A stretch of DNA of 64,000 nucleotides from positions 1-64,000 of the forward strand of contig JAFGQN010000204.1 of assembly GCA_016935665.1 (NCBI GenBank), written 5' to 3'. Shown here piece after piece: positions 45,823-55,573 of the stretch; position 1 is the first letter of the stretch; every line of letters begins with the position of its first letter. The stretch comes from Deltaproteobacteria bacterium (GTDB taxonomy: Bacteria > Myxococcota_A > Polyangia > JAAYKL01). The notes under the pieces are model-generated. The model did no database searches and was not told the origin of the DNA. It worked only from the letters and a program-made list of their open reading frames with translations. The position numbers and the translations under genes were made by a program.

Positions 45823-48800
45823 TTATTTCCTGGATTTAGGAGGGGGTGGCGGGGGTGGCGCCAATGATCCCCCTTTGGGCGGAGAAGGAATCCCAGGAAT
45901 ACCCGGTACCGAGGGGGGAGCGGGCGGCCGAGTAATCGACGGTGGCGCCGGAATCGAAGGCGGTCTGGGGACACCTGCATTCGGCATAGACGGCCTTACG
46001 GGTGGCGGAGGTGGCGCCACAGAAATTCCCCCCGGCATTCCCGACGGCCGTGGAGGCAACGGCGGTTTGGGAGGTGCTGGCGGTCTTGGAACACCTGCAT
46101 CACTGTCGAGATCGTCCTCCTCCACTTCAACTTCATCAGAATCTACTTCCAAGCGGCCGTCCGAGTCATCCGTGTCATTAAAAAACAGTCCACTATCCCC
46201 TTCCCCGGATTCGCTTTCAGGTTCATCTGAGGATGCTTCCGCATTGGACGTTTCGAGTGTGCTCTCCTCGGTGTCGACGACGATTTCTTCGCCAGCTGCA
46301 TCGGCTTCTTCGGTTTCCTCGTCCGCTTCCGCATCGTCCATATCGTCCGCTTCTTCTTCCACTTCGTTTATGGTCTCTGCATCCGCATCCTCCAATCCGT
46401 CGGAATCCGCCTCATCATCGGCGCCAGCTTCGTCCACCATAGAATCCTCGTCCGAAAACTCTTCCGACTCATCATCCCCGCAATTCTCAGCAGACACATC
46501 ATCCGCATCATTTTCCGGCATATCGTCGGTGTCAACATCATCATTCAGAGCTTCGACAGCATCGACAGCCGAATCGGTGCCATCGTCTTTTGTATCTTCA
46601 GCATCAGACACCGATTCGTCGGTGTCCGTTTCAGCAGGCTCATCTGTTTCGTCGGTGCTGTCCTCTGAATCATCAACTTCCTGTGAATCATCAACATCCT
46701 CGTCGGCCTCGCCGGCGACGGCGTCCTCATCGTCATCCAATGCGGACATGTCATCCTCCGGCTCTTCGGAGGAATCCGTCTCATCTGCATCTGTTTCGTC
46801 GGATGTATCGTCTGTGTCGCCCACCATTTCCTCATTGGATGCAGCTTCGGCATTATCAGAGGAGGACTCCTCAGAAACACTATCGTCCGTTGCGTCTGAA
46901 GCATTCGCCGCTGTCTCTTTTTCAACATGAAGTGGCGGTGAGATGGATACCAGCTCCTGCATATCTGCATCCGTATCATCGTCATATCCGCCCACTTTGT
47001 CCGCAGAGGCCAGGCGTTCCAATGCTTCCTTTGCCACTGTGTTATCTGGCCAGAGTGCAGTTACCTGCTCATACCAATCCTTGGCTTCGTACTTGTTGCC
47101 AATACGGTTTTCCCATATATCAGCAATCTGCAGCAACAACTCCTGACGCTTGTCGTCATTCGACGCAGCATCAAGCTGACGTTCCAACAAGTTCACCAGA
47201 TCGTTCCACTTTTCGGCTGTTTCGTAATATTGCAGCAACTCAGCATAGGCGCGCTCATCCTGAGCATCCAGCTGGATGATCTGCCAATAGTGCTCCGCTG
47301 CTTCGTCAAGCTGATCGAGATGTTCTGCAAGGATGCGTGCTCTTCGCCGGTGATACATGACCGCAGTACTCATTTCGAACGTCTCATCGAGAATATCGCG
47401 GTAGTGTTCAACCAGGTCTTCCCACAGATTGAGTTCACCAGCCATGTCCTCCAGCATATCGATGGTATTCTCATCGCCCGGCGCCAACTCCTGTGCTTCT
47501 TTAAGTGCATCAAATGCACGGGTATTTTCGTGCAGTTCCTCAGCATAGATTTTTGAAATCACCAGCGTCAGTTCAACCTGTTTTGTTGCATCCCGCCGAT
47601 GCGCATCAGCGAGTTGCCGGTAAACCTCGACCATTTTAGCCCAATAGGCGCCCTTTTGCGCTTCCACCAGGTCCGCTTCCATCTCACGGACGAACTCCCA
47701 GACCTTGGCGACTACATCTTCATTAAAGGGAGAGACCACCAACGCATCCAGGGCGCGATCCAATGCACCATCACCATCGTCCATGTTATTTCGATACACG
47801 TTCGCCGACCGAAGCAGGAGTTCGACTTTTATTTCCTTTGGCTCAGCGCGATCAGCACAAACCTTATACACTTTGACCAAATCATTGAAGCGAAGTGATG
47901 CTCTGCCCACCTCTTCCACAAATCGGAGAATTTCAACACTTTGTGGATTCAACTCAAACGCCTTGAGCGCTACGTCAAACGCCATGCCCGACTCTTGAGC
48001 ATTTTCGTGCAAAACCCTGGCATGGCGCATCAGGATTTCAATTCTGGCTTCCAATTCTTCCGTTCGTTTGGCCAATACGGCGTACACCGTTGCCAGCCGT
48101 TCCCATGCGTTGGCCATCACTGCAAGCCGATCCACGCTATCGAGCATTTCTTCGTTATCCGGATCCAACCCAAACGCACGCAGCACTGCTTCCAGCGCCT
48201 GGCCGGGTTCATCGAGCTTCTCCTCAAAAACCGCTGCGATTTTCATCCACCAGCTGACTTTCTCGTCATCTGTGCCCACCTGGGTCATCTTGCCGAAAAC
48301 ATCTATCAGCTCCTTCCACAGCGACATGCGGTGTCCGGCCTCTTCCACAGTCTCCATGGCTCCGTCATGTTCCCGCATCTGCTCGAATATCTGCCGATAC
48401 CATCCCCAGGCCTGCTTGTTGTCTTCCAGTTTTTCTTCGCAGAGTTGCCCCCCCCGAAGCAGGTAGCCGTAACGCACGTCCTCATCTTCACTTCGCTGAT
48501 ATCGGCCGTACATCATCTTTAAAAGTTTATCCCACTCCTCCGCTTCCACGAAAATTTCGTCGAGAGTGTCCAATACCGCTTCATCATTTATATCCATCGC
48601 CGCCGCTTTTTCATATGCGGCCATGGCACGATTCAAATCCGAAAGCTCCTTGCGGCTCCAGTTACCCAGTAAAATCTGAAACTGACGCAGTTCTTCTTTG
48701 TCCTGAGTGTACCCAATTTGCTGCTCCAGCACTTCAGCAGCTTCCTCAAAGTTCCCTGCTTTGGCCAGCACGTCTCGCAACAGCCCCAAAGTTGGAACAT

Positions 48801-51534
48801 GCGCAGGATTGACATCGGCCTGAATGGCTTTCAGTTCTTCAATGGCCTTGTCCTTTTGACCCAGCTTGTCATAGAACATCTTAGCCCGCTGAAACAGCAC
48901 ATCTGATTTTTCAACATGGTCTTCCAGCAACGGCGCCAGCTGCGACAACACCTGCGTCAGCTCATACCATTCGTCTCTGGATTCGTGCCACTTCGATAAT
49001 GCACGCAATGCTTCGACATCATCCTCTATTTTAAGAAGCGCGTGCCAATGACTCACGGCCTCTTCAGGGTTCTTCAGTTCAGAATCAAGGACTTTGGCCA
49101 GCTTCCGATACAGTTCCACTTTCTCAGAATCACTATCTGAACTATCGATTCGCAACTTGAGAATTCGAACGAGTTCGGTCCACTCTCCGGCAGTCTCGTA
49201 CAATTCAATGGTAGTATCCAATGCCTCGTCATCCGCGGGATCCACCTCAAGAACCTTATTCCACGCTTTAAGGCTGAGCACACCGTCTTCCATACGCGCA
49301 GAAGCGATGGTGGCCACCTTCTTGTAAGCGGCAACTTTATCTGCTTTATCCTTGGTAACGCGCGCTTTCAGATTGAGGGTTTCCACAAGCCGTTCCCAGT
49401 TTTCACTTTCCTCATCAACGGCTTCCATCGCCTCAATGGCGCCAAGATCACCGGGAAGAAAATCCAGGATACTTTTGGCTTTTTCGTATGCTTCCTCAAA
49501 ATGTCCCAGGCGTTCCTGCAGCACAGAAGCGGCGCGAAGAATCAGATTTTTACGATCCACTTTGTCGTGCGCGTTTTTCGCCCGCTTATCCAGCAGAGGC
49601 ACCAGCCTGTCATACATCTGCTCTCGCAAATACAGTTCGTCCAACGCTTCAACTGCCGAGTTATCGTCGGGCGCCAGTTCGATGATGTTTTGCAGCGCCT
49701 CTGCCGCTTTTTCGGCGTTACTCAAACGAATTCGATAAATTTCAGCCAAATGCTGCCACGCAGCCACCTTTTTGGATCTGCTGCTGGTGTTCTCTATTTC
49801 TTCTTTATATAGTTCAACCAACTCCTCCCAGCGTCCGGTTTCTGCCAGAAGGCGCTCAAGGGCATCCCGTGCATCACGAACCTTGGGATCATGTGCCTTG
49901 ATTTGATACCATGTTTCTATTGCGCCATTAACATCGTTCAAATTCTCTTCAGCCAGCTTGGCAGCCTGTCGCAACCGCACCGTTTTTACCGCTGGAGGGA
50001 AATCGTCGCTACTCACACACTGCAACAACAGTTGTCGCAGCGCATGCCAATTTTCGGTCCCTCTATATCGTCGTTCCAGGTAGGTTGTAGCTTTTTGATC
50101 GCCTGGCTGGTGATCAATGATCGCGCGCATGATTTGCTCAGCCAGGTCGTCTTCCCCACTGCGTCTGGCGTTTTCGGCCTCCTGATGCATCTGCGCAATC
50201 CATTCGTCCAAATCGATGCCCGTCGGCGGGACCATGGGAATGCTAACCGCCAGTGCCGGAGGTGGTTCACTGATGGTGGGTGCCGGCCGAGACTCAAAAT
50301 CTGCGGCGCCGGGCACCATTGAGGGTGGACCGGACAAAAAGCTTGACGGTGAATCAGGCACTTCGCTGTCAAACAGAGACGCCCCTCCATGGGAGGCTGC
50401 TTCTTTCAATTTGGCTATCAGCGCCCTGTCCTTTTCGTTGGCCACCTGCTCCAGTTTTTCCGCCCAAACGAGTGACTCGTTCATCGAACCCATCCTCAAA
50501 TAGCTTTTGACGATTCGTCTGATAAGCGGCGCCTGCTCTTCCAGTGACCCCATGCTGCTGTACGCGGCCTTACACTCGTCGATAAGCGGTTGAAAAGCCC
50601 TCAATTCACGTGCGCGCGCGCCGGCAATAGCCAATGCCTTTTCACTTGTCGGATAGGCGCGAACAGCGAGACATCCAAAGCGAAGTCCGTCGTCGCCACC
50701 GGTGTGTTTCGCCCGTTTTGTCAGATAATCGGATGCCCATTTATGATCTTTGGCATTGGCTGGTTCCATCCGGGAATCCGCAATTGTGGTGGCCAGCTCC
50801 AACTTCACATCGTCGTTATTCTGATCGGCCTTTAACGCTCGCTTCAACGCTGTAACCGCTTGCGTTTTATCCCCCATCTGATTGCCGAGAATATTCGCAA
50901 GTTCCCGATACAATAAGATTTTACGGCCGCTATCCTTTTCGAGACGGGCTTCCAGTTCACAAAGCTTGGCAGCATTCTTAAACTTGCTCAGCCCCAGATA
51001 AATCTCCCGCGCGCGAGCCAACGCACTGGCGTTGCTTTTATCGAGTTCAATAGCTTTGCGATAGTGAGTCAGTGCTCTCTCGGTATCGCCCAGTCTGTCC
51101 TGAAGTATTTCACCAGCTTGAAAATGCAGGTCCGATCGAATGGAAACCTGCGTACCGGCGATGTCCGCATTTCCAATGGCATTGAGACGGCCTTCAACAA
51201 TCGCCAGCGCCGCGGCATAATCCCCCGCGTCAACATACGCGTTTACCAACCGCGCACCGATACCCGCATGGGCCTGGTCAATATCAAACGCCTGCAGAAG
51301 CACCTCTACACCACGGGCCAGATCATTCATTTTTTCGATGTAAACAACCCCGGCGCGAAAGAGCAAATCCACGATCTCTGCCTGATCCCCAGTTATCTGA
51401 GTACGATACTTCAGCAGCTCCGTCAAATACTCGTAATCCTGCGCTTTTTCTGCTGCGTGACACACGTTGTTAAACGCCTGCAAATCAGTGGGATCGCGTT
51501 CGAAAATCTGTTGATACTTTTCAAGTTCAGACAT
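45823..51534 (-). CDS. Giant TPR-repeat protein with acidic and proline-rich C-terminus
   Basis: A 1903-residue protein. Residues 1 to about 1515 are helical TPR-like repeats throughout, with recurring W-x-x-L-v-e-l-y and A-a-x-a-y-e-K-A-i-x-l-x-p patterns. Residues about 1517-1810 are extremely acidic (D, E, S, T). The last ~90 residues are proline-rich with runs of up to seven prolines (P-P-P-P-P-P-P-K-S-R-K at the end). There is no signal peptide or membrane helix, so it is probably a cytoplasmic scaffold. The frame extends to 51639, but the ATG at 51534 follows GAGG at good spacing and begins the first TPR. The plus strand over the acidic part carries a 351-codon Ser-rich shadow frame. 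It stands alone, divergent from ftcD. Proteins of this size and layout occur in myxobacteria-like genomes; the function is unknown. Confidence 0.8.
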   Translation of the reverse strand: MSELEKYQQIFERDPTDLQAFNNVCHAAEKAQDYEYLTELLKYRTQITGDQAEIVDLLFRAGVVYIEKMNDLARGVEVLLQAFDIDQAHAGIGARLVNAYVDAGDYAAALAIVEGRLNAIGNADIAGTQVSIRSDLHFQAGEILQDRLGDTERALTHYRKAIELDKSNASALARAREIYLGLSKFKNAAKLCELEARLEKDSGRKILLYRELANILGNQMGDKTQAVTALKRALKADQNNDDVKLELATTIADSRMEPANAKDHKWASDYLTKRAKHTGGDDGLRFGCLAVRAYPTSEKALAIAGARARELRAFQPLIDECKAAYSSMGSLEEQAPLIRRIVKSYLRMGSMNESLVWAEKLEQVANEKDRALIAKLKEAASHGGASLFDSEVPDSPSSFLSGPPSMVPGAADFESRPAPTISEPPPALAVSIPMVPPTGIDLDEWIAQMHQEAENARRSGEDDLAEQIMRAIIDHQPGDQKATTYLERRYRGTENWHALRQLLLQCVSSDDFPPAVKTVRLRQAAKLAEENLNDVNGAIETWYQIKAHDPKVRDARDALERLLAETGRWEELVELYKEEIENTSSRSKKVAAWQHLAEIYRIRLSNAEKAAEALQNIIELAPDDNSAVEALDELYLREQMYDRLVPLLDKRAKNAHDKVDRKNLILRAASVLQERLGHFEEAYEKAKSILDFLPGDLGAIEAMEAVDEESENWERLVETLNLKARVTKDKADKVAAYKKVATIASARMEDGVLSLKAWNKVLEVDPADDEALDTTIELYETAGEWTELVRILKLRIDSSDSDSEKVELYRKLAKVLDSELKNPEEAVSHWHALLKIEDDVEALRALSKWHESRDEWYELTQVLSQLAPLLEDHVEKSDVLFQRAKMFYDKLGQKDKAIEELKAIQADVNPAHVPTLGLLRDVLAKAGNFEEAAEVLEQQIGYTQDKEELRQFQILLGNWSRKELSDLNRAMAAYEKAAAMDINDEAVLDTLDEIFVEAEEWDKLLKMMYGRYQRSEDEDVRYGYLLRGGQLCEEKLEDNKQAWGWYRQIFEQMREHDGAMETVEEAGHRMSLWKELIDVFGKMTQVGTDDEKVSWWMKIAAVFEEKLDEPGQALEAVLRAFGLDPDNEEMLDSVDRLAVMANAWERLATVYAVLAKRTEELEARIEILMRHARVLHENAQESGMAFDVALKAFELNPQSVEILRFVEEVGRASLRFNDLVKVYKVCADRAEPKEIKVELLLRSANVYRNNMDDGDGALDRALDALVVSPFNEDVVAKVWEFVREMEADLVEAQKGAYWAKMVEVYRQLADAHRRDATKQVELTLVISKIYAEELHENTRAFDALKEAQELAPGDENTIDMLEDMAGELNLWEDLVEHYRDILDETFEMSTAVMYHRRRARILAEHLDQLDEAAEHYWQIIQLDAQDERAYAELLQYYETAEKWNDLVNLLERQLDAASNDDKRQELLLQIADIWENRIGNKYEAKDWYEQVTALWPDNTVAKEALERLASADKVGGYDDDTDADMQELVSISPPLHVEKETAANASDATDDSVSEESSSDNAEAASNEEMVGDTDDTSDETDADETDSSEEPEDDMSALDDDEDAVAGEADEDVDDSQEVDDSEDSTDETDEPAETDTDESVSDAEDTKDDGTDSAVDAVEALNDDVDTDDMPENDADDVSAENCGDDESEEFSDEDSMVDEAGADDEADSDGLEDADAETINEVEEEADDMDDAEADEETEEADAAGEEIVVDTEESTLETSNAEASSDEPESESGEGDSGLFFNDTDDSDGRLEVDSDEVEVEEDDLDSDAGVPRPPAPPKPPLPPRPSGMPGGISVAPPPPPVRPSMPNAGVPRPPSIPAPPSITRPPAPPSVPGIPGIPSPPKGGSLAPPPPPPPKSRK

Positions 51535-51701
51535 GCGAGACCTCATACATGGGAAATGGTTCCCTTTTTTTTGTAAAACCAGTAAATTAGGCAAGGACCT
51601 TAGCATGAACGAAAATGTGTATTCAACATGGAATTTCATATTTATGAAAATTGGACCTCAAGAATCGCCATCAGATACACAGATACAGACAGGCAAATTC
51701 A

Positions 51702-52730
51702 ATGTGCACTGACGATGAAATCACAACCTCTCCTCTGGTCGAATGTGTTCCCAACGTAAGTGAGGGAAAAAACAAAAGAAATATTGAATGGATGGCCGAT
51801 ACCATCCAAAATACCGACGGTGTCACACTGCTGCATGTGGACAGCAACGCGGACGCAAATCGCACGGTTTACACATTTGCCGGAAACCTTCAGAGCGTTT
51901 CGAATGCGGCGTTCGCTCTTTTTGAAGTAGTGAACAAGACTGTTGATATGCGCACTCAAAAGGGAGCGCATGTGCGCAATGGTGGGATGGACGTTTGTCC
52001 CCTGATTCCCGTTGGAAATGTGACCACTGAGGAATGCGTGGTCGAAGCGAAGGCGCTGGGGCGTCGAATTGGAGAGATGGGCGTTCCAGTATATCTATAC
52101 GGTGCTGCGGCGACAAGCAGGCCCAGGCAGGAACTTTCATGGTTGAGAAAAGGCCAGTATGAGGCCCTTGAAGCAAAACTGCGCCACAGGGAATGGCAAC
52201 CTGATTTTGGTCCCACAGAATGGACGCCGCAGGTGGCGCGTTCCGGAAGCGTCCAAATCGGTGTCCGCCCTTTTTTAATTGCTCTTAATGTCAATCTGAA
52301 AACGAAAGATGTCAACGTGGCCAAAAATATCGCACGAAAAATCCGTTCTAGCGGTTTTGGGGGCCAGAAGGGTGAATTCCCCTGGCTAAAAGCCGATGGA
52401 TGGTGGATGGCGGGGTACGATTGTGCTCAGGTCACAATGAACTTCACGAATCACCATGAAACACCGGTTCACATTGTCTATGAGCGAATTCGGGAACTGG
52501 CGTGCCAGACCGGCACGGACGTGGATGGGGCGGAACTTATCGGCCTGATTCCACTGTCAGCCATTTTAACAGCGGGCTTATATTATGCGGCACAAAGTGG
52601 ACGAATCGACCAACTCTCCGAAAAGGAACTCATCGCGCTGGCAATCCATCAACTGGGTCTGCAATCCAGACACTCGTTTGAGCCAACAGAACGAATCTTT
52701 GAAAAACGGCTGGATTCATCCCGAAAGTAG
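51702..52730 (+). CDS. ftcD: Glutamate formiminotransferase
   Basis: A 342-residue protein matching the formiminotransferase part of FTCD: L-V-E-C-V-P-N-V-S-E-G at the N-terminus, D-x-D-A-N-R-T-V-x-T-F-A-G, G-A-H-x-R-x-G-x-x-D-V-C-P-L-I-P, and V-G-V-R-P-F-L-I-A-like I-G-V-R-P-F-L-I-A-L-N-V-N-L. The family transfers the formimino group from formiminoglutamate (histidine degradation) to tetrahydrofolate. There is no cyclodeaminase domain. No other histidine-degradation gene is in the window. The frame is open to 51651; I chose the ATG at 51702, though its Shine-Dalgarno is weak. It is convergent with the methyltransferase, 6 bp apart. Confidence 0.9.
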   Translation: MCTDDEITTSPLVECVPNVSEGKNKRNIEWMADTIQNTDGVTLLHVDSNADANRTVYTFAGNLQSVSNAAFALFEVVNKTVDMRTQKGAHVRNGGMDVCPLIPVGNVTTEECVVEAKALGRRIGEMGVPVYLYGAAATSRPRQELSWLRKGQYEALEAKLRHREWQPDFGPTEWTPQVARSGSVQIGVRPFLIALNVNLKTKDVNVAKNIARKIRSSGFGGQKGEFPWLKADGWWMAGYDCAQVTMNFTNHHETPVHIVYERIRELACQTGTDVDGAELIGLIPLSAILTAGLYYAAQSGRIDQLSEKELIALAIHQLGLQSRHSFEPTERIFEKRLDSSRK

Positions 52731-52736
52731 ATGAAA

Positions 52737-53810
52737 TTACTCCGACATCTTTTTTTCAAACTTCATCAGAGTGTGCGCAACACCGATCTCATCTTTTTGA
52801 AGGACGCAGTGCAAGCCCACCGATTCGGCACATTCTCGAATGACTCTTGAATGATACATTTTACTGTTTGCGTTTGCCATCACTGTAAAATACAGCGAAG
52901 TATTGTGAAGGCTAAACGCAGAGGCTTCAAACCGCTGACAGTCCCAGAATGTATCCAGCACACAAATAACACCATCTTCGTGCAATGCATCTTTGGCAGA
53001 CTCAAATATGGCCGTAATTTCTGTGGGACTGAAACAACAGAGGAACTGACTCATCCAAATCAAATCCACACCATGCCCCAGACTGGGCCCCTCCAGCATG
53101 TTGGCTGGCAAAAAGGTGACGCGTTCGGCAAAACCGGCGGCGTCGATATTCTGCTTTGCCACATGAAGCTGGCCCGGAAGGTCTACCGCGATGATGTGCA
53201 CTTCCGGATTATAGGCCAGACATTCCAGGGACCATTTTCCTGTGTTGGCGCCAATATCCATCAACGTAAGGGGATGATGTTCGAATACCATGGGCAGCAA
53301 CGCATGAAATGCAATATCGGAATAGAAATGATCGAACGCAAACCAACTCTCTTTCACTTTGGGAGGCAATGACGCCAGTGCCTCGTATATGGTTTTCCAT
53401 TCGCCCATCGCCTTCAACCCCAAAGGCTTCCCTTCCAGCAGTGCCGCCTGCAGGTGAACCATGCCCTGATAGCAAACGTCATTTACAAAATTCATATTGA
53501 CGCGCGTCATTTCGTCCCGAAGCAAAAAAGTGCCTACATTGGTCAATCCAAAACGGTCGTTATCAATCAGGTAAACAATCTTTGCACTCAGTCCACTCTC
53601 CAGCAGCACCTCCACCGCATATTCCGACAATCCGGTTTTCTGTGCTATCTCTTTCACCTCCGCCCCGGCGTCACCCACCAGTGCCAGGTGGTCGAGAATT
53701 TTCAAATCCACCATTGCTTTGGCGGTCTGAAACACCATGGGCGCAAACGCAATCTTCTGAGCTTCGTATTTTGCAGTCAGCGCATCCACCGGCGCCTTTT
53801 GTTTAAACAT
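52737..53810 (-). CDS. SAM-dependent O-methyltransferase (Methyltransf_2-like)
   Basis: A 357-residue class I methyltransferase. The N-terminal ~100 residues form a winged-helix-like dimerisation domain (V-K-E-I-A-Q-K-T-G-L-S-E-Y-A-V-E-V-L-L-E-S). The SAM-binding Rossmann domain has motif I L-M-D-I-G-A-N-T-G-K-W near residue 185, then I-I-A-V-D-L-P-G-Q and D-L-I-W-M-S-Q-F-L-C-C-F. This build is that of small-molecule O-methyltransferases involved in secondary metabolism, quinones or carotenoids. No biosynthetic genes adjoin it; the PKS lies 24 kb away, so any link is speculative. Confidence 0.82.
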   Translation of the reverse strand: MFKQKAPVDALTAKYEAQKIAFAPMVFQTAKAMVDLKILDHLALVGDAGAEVKEIAQKTGLSEYAVEVLLESGLSAKIVYLIDNDRFGLTNVGTFLLRDEMTRVNMNFVNDVCYQGMVHLQAALLEGKPLGLKAMGEWKTIYEALASLPPKVKESWFAFDHFYSDIAFHALLPMVFEHHPLTLMDIGANTGKWSLECLAYNPEVHIIAVDLPGQLHVAKQNIDAAGFAERVTFLPANMLEGPSLGHGVDLIWMSQFLCCFSPTEITAIFESAKDALHEDGVICVLDTFWDCQRFEASAFSLHNTSLYFTVMANANSKMYHSRVIRECAESVGLHCVLQKDEIGVAHTLMKFEKKMSE

Positions 53811-54229
53811 ATTTCATACCTCAGATGGCAAGCGACAATGCTTCCAGACAGATGTTTTCTCTGCGAGCTCTGCATAGCAGCAATGCACGGCAGCCGCAAC
53901 GATGAAAGCTTTAATCTCTGGGTTTATCACCGGTTTTTCATTGCCAACGCATCGGTGTTCATACAAATTATTTTCCCTGTTGACGATTTTGACCCATGTC
54001 TGATATGTTATTCACAGCTCACAAATACTTGATGTCAACTGGATTCAGAGGCTCGCTATTCCTGTTGCCTGTTAATAAGATCTTTGTTGTGTTGTTTTGA
54101 TTGGATTCCAGCTCCTGCATATACCGATTCCGAAACTTTACGGTCATCTGTGAAACTTTTGACAGAGGCAAAGCCCCAAAATCAATTGTTGTGCAGATTG
54201 TACAGCAACAAACAGACAGGAGAACAAAA
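53811..54229. other. Intergenic region between methyltransferase and conserved small protein
   Basis: 419 bp, AT-rich towards 54229, containing the start region of the methyltransferase (minus) and the Shine-Dalgarno ACAGGAG of the small protein (plus). Short frames on both strands here do not look coding. No hairpin, repeat or RNA gene recognised. Confidence 0.5.
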
Positions 54230-54538
54230 ATGGCAGTAAAAAATGTTAATGAGTACAATTATCAGTTTCATGGCGGTCCAAACGGATACCAGGGAAATCG
54301 ATGTATTCTCCGCTTGAACGATGGAAATACGTCAGTGGCATACGTATATTTCGTCGTCGACGGCAAACCAATTCCGTCTGATACGGAAACCAGCCGGATA
54401 AACATGTATATGCCGGAATCTGCGATAGACAGTGTCATCGATATGCTACGCAACGAGAAACCGCTTCAGATTTATTACGCTTCTGGCAGTGCTTTTTTCA
54501 AGACAGGCGATGAACCTGTGGGCGAAGAGGAAAGCTGA
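54230..54538 (+). CDS. Conserved hypothetical small protein
   Basis: A 102-residue protein. The ATG at 54230 has CAGGAG with 7-nt spacing; the frame upstream of it (to 54101) is unsupported. The sequence is beta-rich with the pattern Y-x-F-H-G-G-P near the start, V-A-Y-V-Y-F-V-V-D-G-K-P-I-P-S-D-T, I-N-M-Y-M-P, L-R-N-E-K-P-L-Q-I-Y-Y and the C-terminal T-G-D-E-P-V-G-E-E-E. I recall this set of motifs from a widely scattered family of uncharacterised ~100-residue proteins in proteobacteria, often isolated in accessory regions. It has no signal peptide or membrane helix. Function unknown. Confidence 0.75.
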   Translation: MAVKNVNEYNYQFHGGPNGYQGNRCILRLNDGNTSVAYVYFVVDGKPIPSDTETSRINMYMPESAIDSVIDMLRNEKPLQIYYASGSAFFKTGDEPVGEEES

Positions 54539-54997
54539 AAAAAAAACATCAAAAAATATGTATGAATCCGGGAATGAATTTGTCCCAAAACGCTTTGGGC
54601 CAACAGTTTGACCATGTCAGCGCACCTCTGCGATTAAATTGCACAGCCTTTTGTTTTTTTAAGGAAGACCCCATACGGTAATTTGGAGTCGCTACTCCAT
54701 ATCACGCATATCATCAAACGTGATAAATCCATATTGATGCAACGCAACGTCAAACGCTTGTTGCCATACTCGACCCGGCAAATACTGCATGAAAAAAATG
54801 CGGTATTTGCAGAATTTTGGTTATGATAATTGCCTCCTCGCCATATCTCGCCAAATATGGGTTGTCACCCGCTGAAATAACAGTCATTATGCGCGCTGTG
54901 AAGAAGGCACAATTGGCAAGAATTCGGGAGTGCAATCAGGGGCTTCCGTGCGTGGCCCAACAGAAACCAACGACGTTCCCAAACGGGGAATCCGTTC
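54539..54997. other. Accessory intergenic region
   Basis: 459 bp. It holds a hairpin CCCAAA-acgc-TTTGGG at 54584-54599 without a T-run and a small GGAGT-cgc-TACTCC inverted repeat near 54687. A possible short frame at 54823-55056 (beginning I-I-A-S-S-P-Y-L-A-K-Y-G-L-S-P-A-E) could be a remnant of a helical protein. Nothing can be assigned with confidence. Confidence 0.35.
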
Positions 54998-55546
54998 GTG
55001 GAAAAGAAAAATCGGACCTGTGTACAAATCGAAAAAACATTGAAAGCCAGAAATAAAATTAAAAATGGTACTCCCGCTGTTTCCAAGAAAACCAACAACC
55101 CCAGAGTGCCGAATGTTCTGGCTGAAAGGCTGTCTGTTATTCAGTTCATGAACTCCTTCCCATTACAGTATCGAAAAGCATTGGCGCTTCAGCAGCTGGA
55201 CAGAAATCCGAATGGCATTTTTTGCAATCTAAAATTTCACTTCGCGTGGAATGTTAGAGGACGCAGACCACTGTTCAGAAATTGCGAACCGTATCTTGAA
55301 CATATTCAAAACGCGTTTCTCTCCAAATTTATATCATCGGTACAGATGGCCCAGCTTCTTTGGATGGCGTCTGATCACATACACGTATATTGCGAATCGG
55401 ATGGCGAGCAATCGCCTGAAGCTATCTCATTCGCACTGAAAACACAACTGCACAGCGTTCTTGCATCTTCAGAACAGATCGAATCAATTGAGAGTTCTGC
55501 AAAAGAACTCTGGGATGAGAGTTATTTTGTCGAGTCAATTGGATAG
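54998..55546 (+). CDS. IS200/TnpA-like HUH-domain protein lacking the C-terminal tyrosine helix
   Basis: A 182-residue frame from a GTG; an ATG at 55148 is a shorter alternative. The core matches the IS200/IS605 TnpA fold: I-F-C-N-L-K-F-H-F-A-W-N-V-R-G-R-R-P-L-F (strand 1 and basic loop), W-M-A-S-D-H-I-H-V-Y-C-E (HUH metal site at about residues 127-129) and E-L-W-D-E-S-Y-F-V-E-S-I-G. In active TnpA the last motif is followed by a helix carrying the catalytic Tyr; here the protein stops right after it. So it is either 3'-truncated or a domesticated relative that does not use that Tyr. It has no visible terminal hairpins, target repeats or orfB. The next gene starts 28 bp downstream. Confidence 0.6.
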   Translation: MEKKNRTCVQIEKTLKARNKIKNGTPAVSKKTNNPRVPNVLAERLSVIQFMNSFPLQYRKALALQQLDRNPNGIFCNLKFHFAWNVRGRRPLFRNCEPYLEHIQNAFLSKFISSVQMAQLLWMASDHIHVYCESDGEQSPEAISFALKTQLHSVLASSEQIESIESSAKELWDESYFVESIG

Positions 55547-55573
55547 CACGCCTTTGCGATAAGGAGAATGACC

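Noticed and set aside
45875-46930. A 351-codon Ser-rich open frame on the plus strand inside the TPR gene
   Set aside because: It is the antisense shadow of the Asp/Glu/Ser-rich and proline-rich tail; its composition is fully explained by the complementary codons and it has no ribosome site.
52737-53810. The O-methyltransferase as a tailoring enzyme of the polyketide cluster
   Set aside because: It is 24 kb away with housekeeping genes between; no shared promoter motif or operon link is visible.
54584-54599. CCCAAA-acgc-TTTGGG hairpin as terminator of the conserved small protein gene
   Set aside because: No T-run follows on either strand and the stem is AT-rich in its inner half; only noted as a hairpin.
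54998-55546. A complete IS200/IS605 insertion sequence
   Set aside because: No terminal hairpins, no orfB/TnpB-like gene and no catalytic-tyrosine helix are seen.
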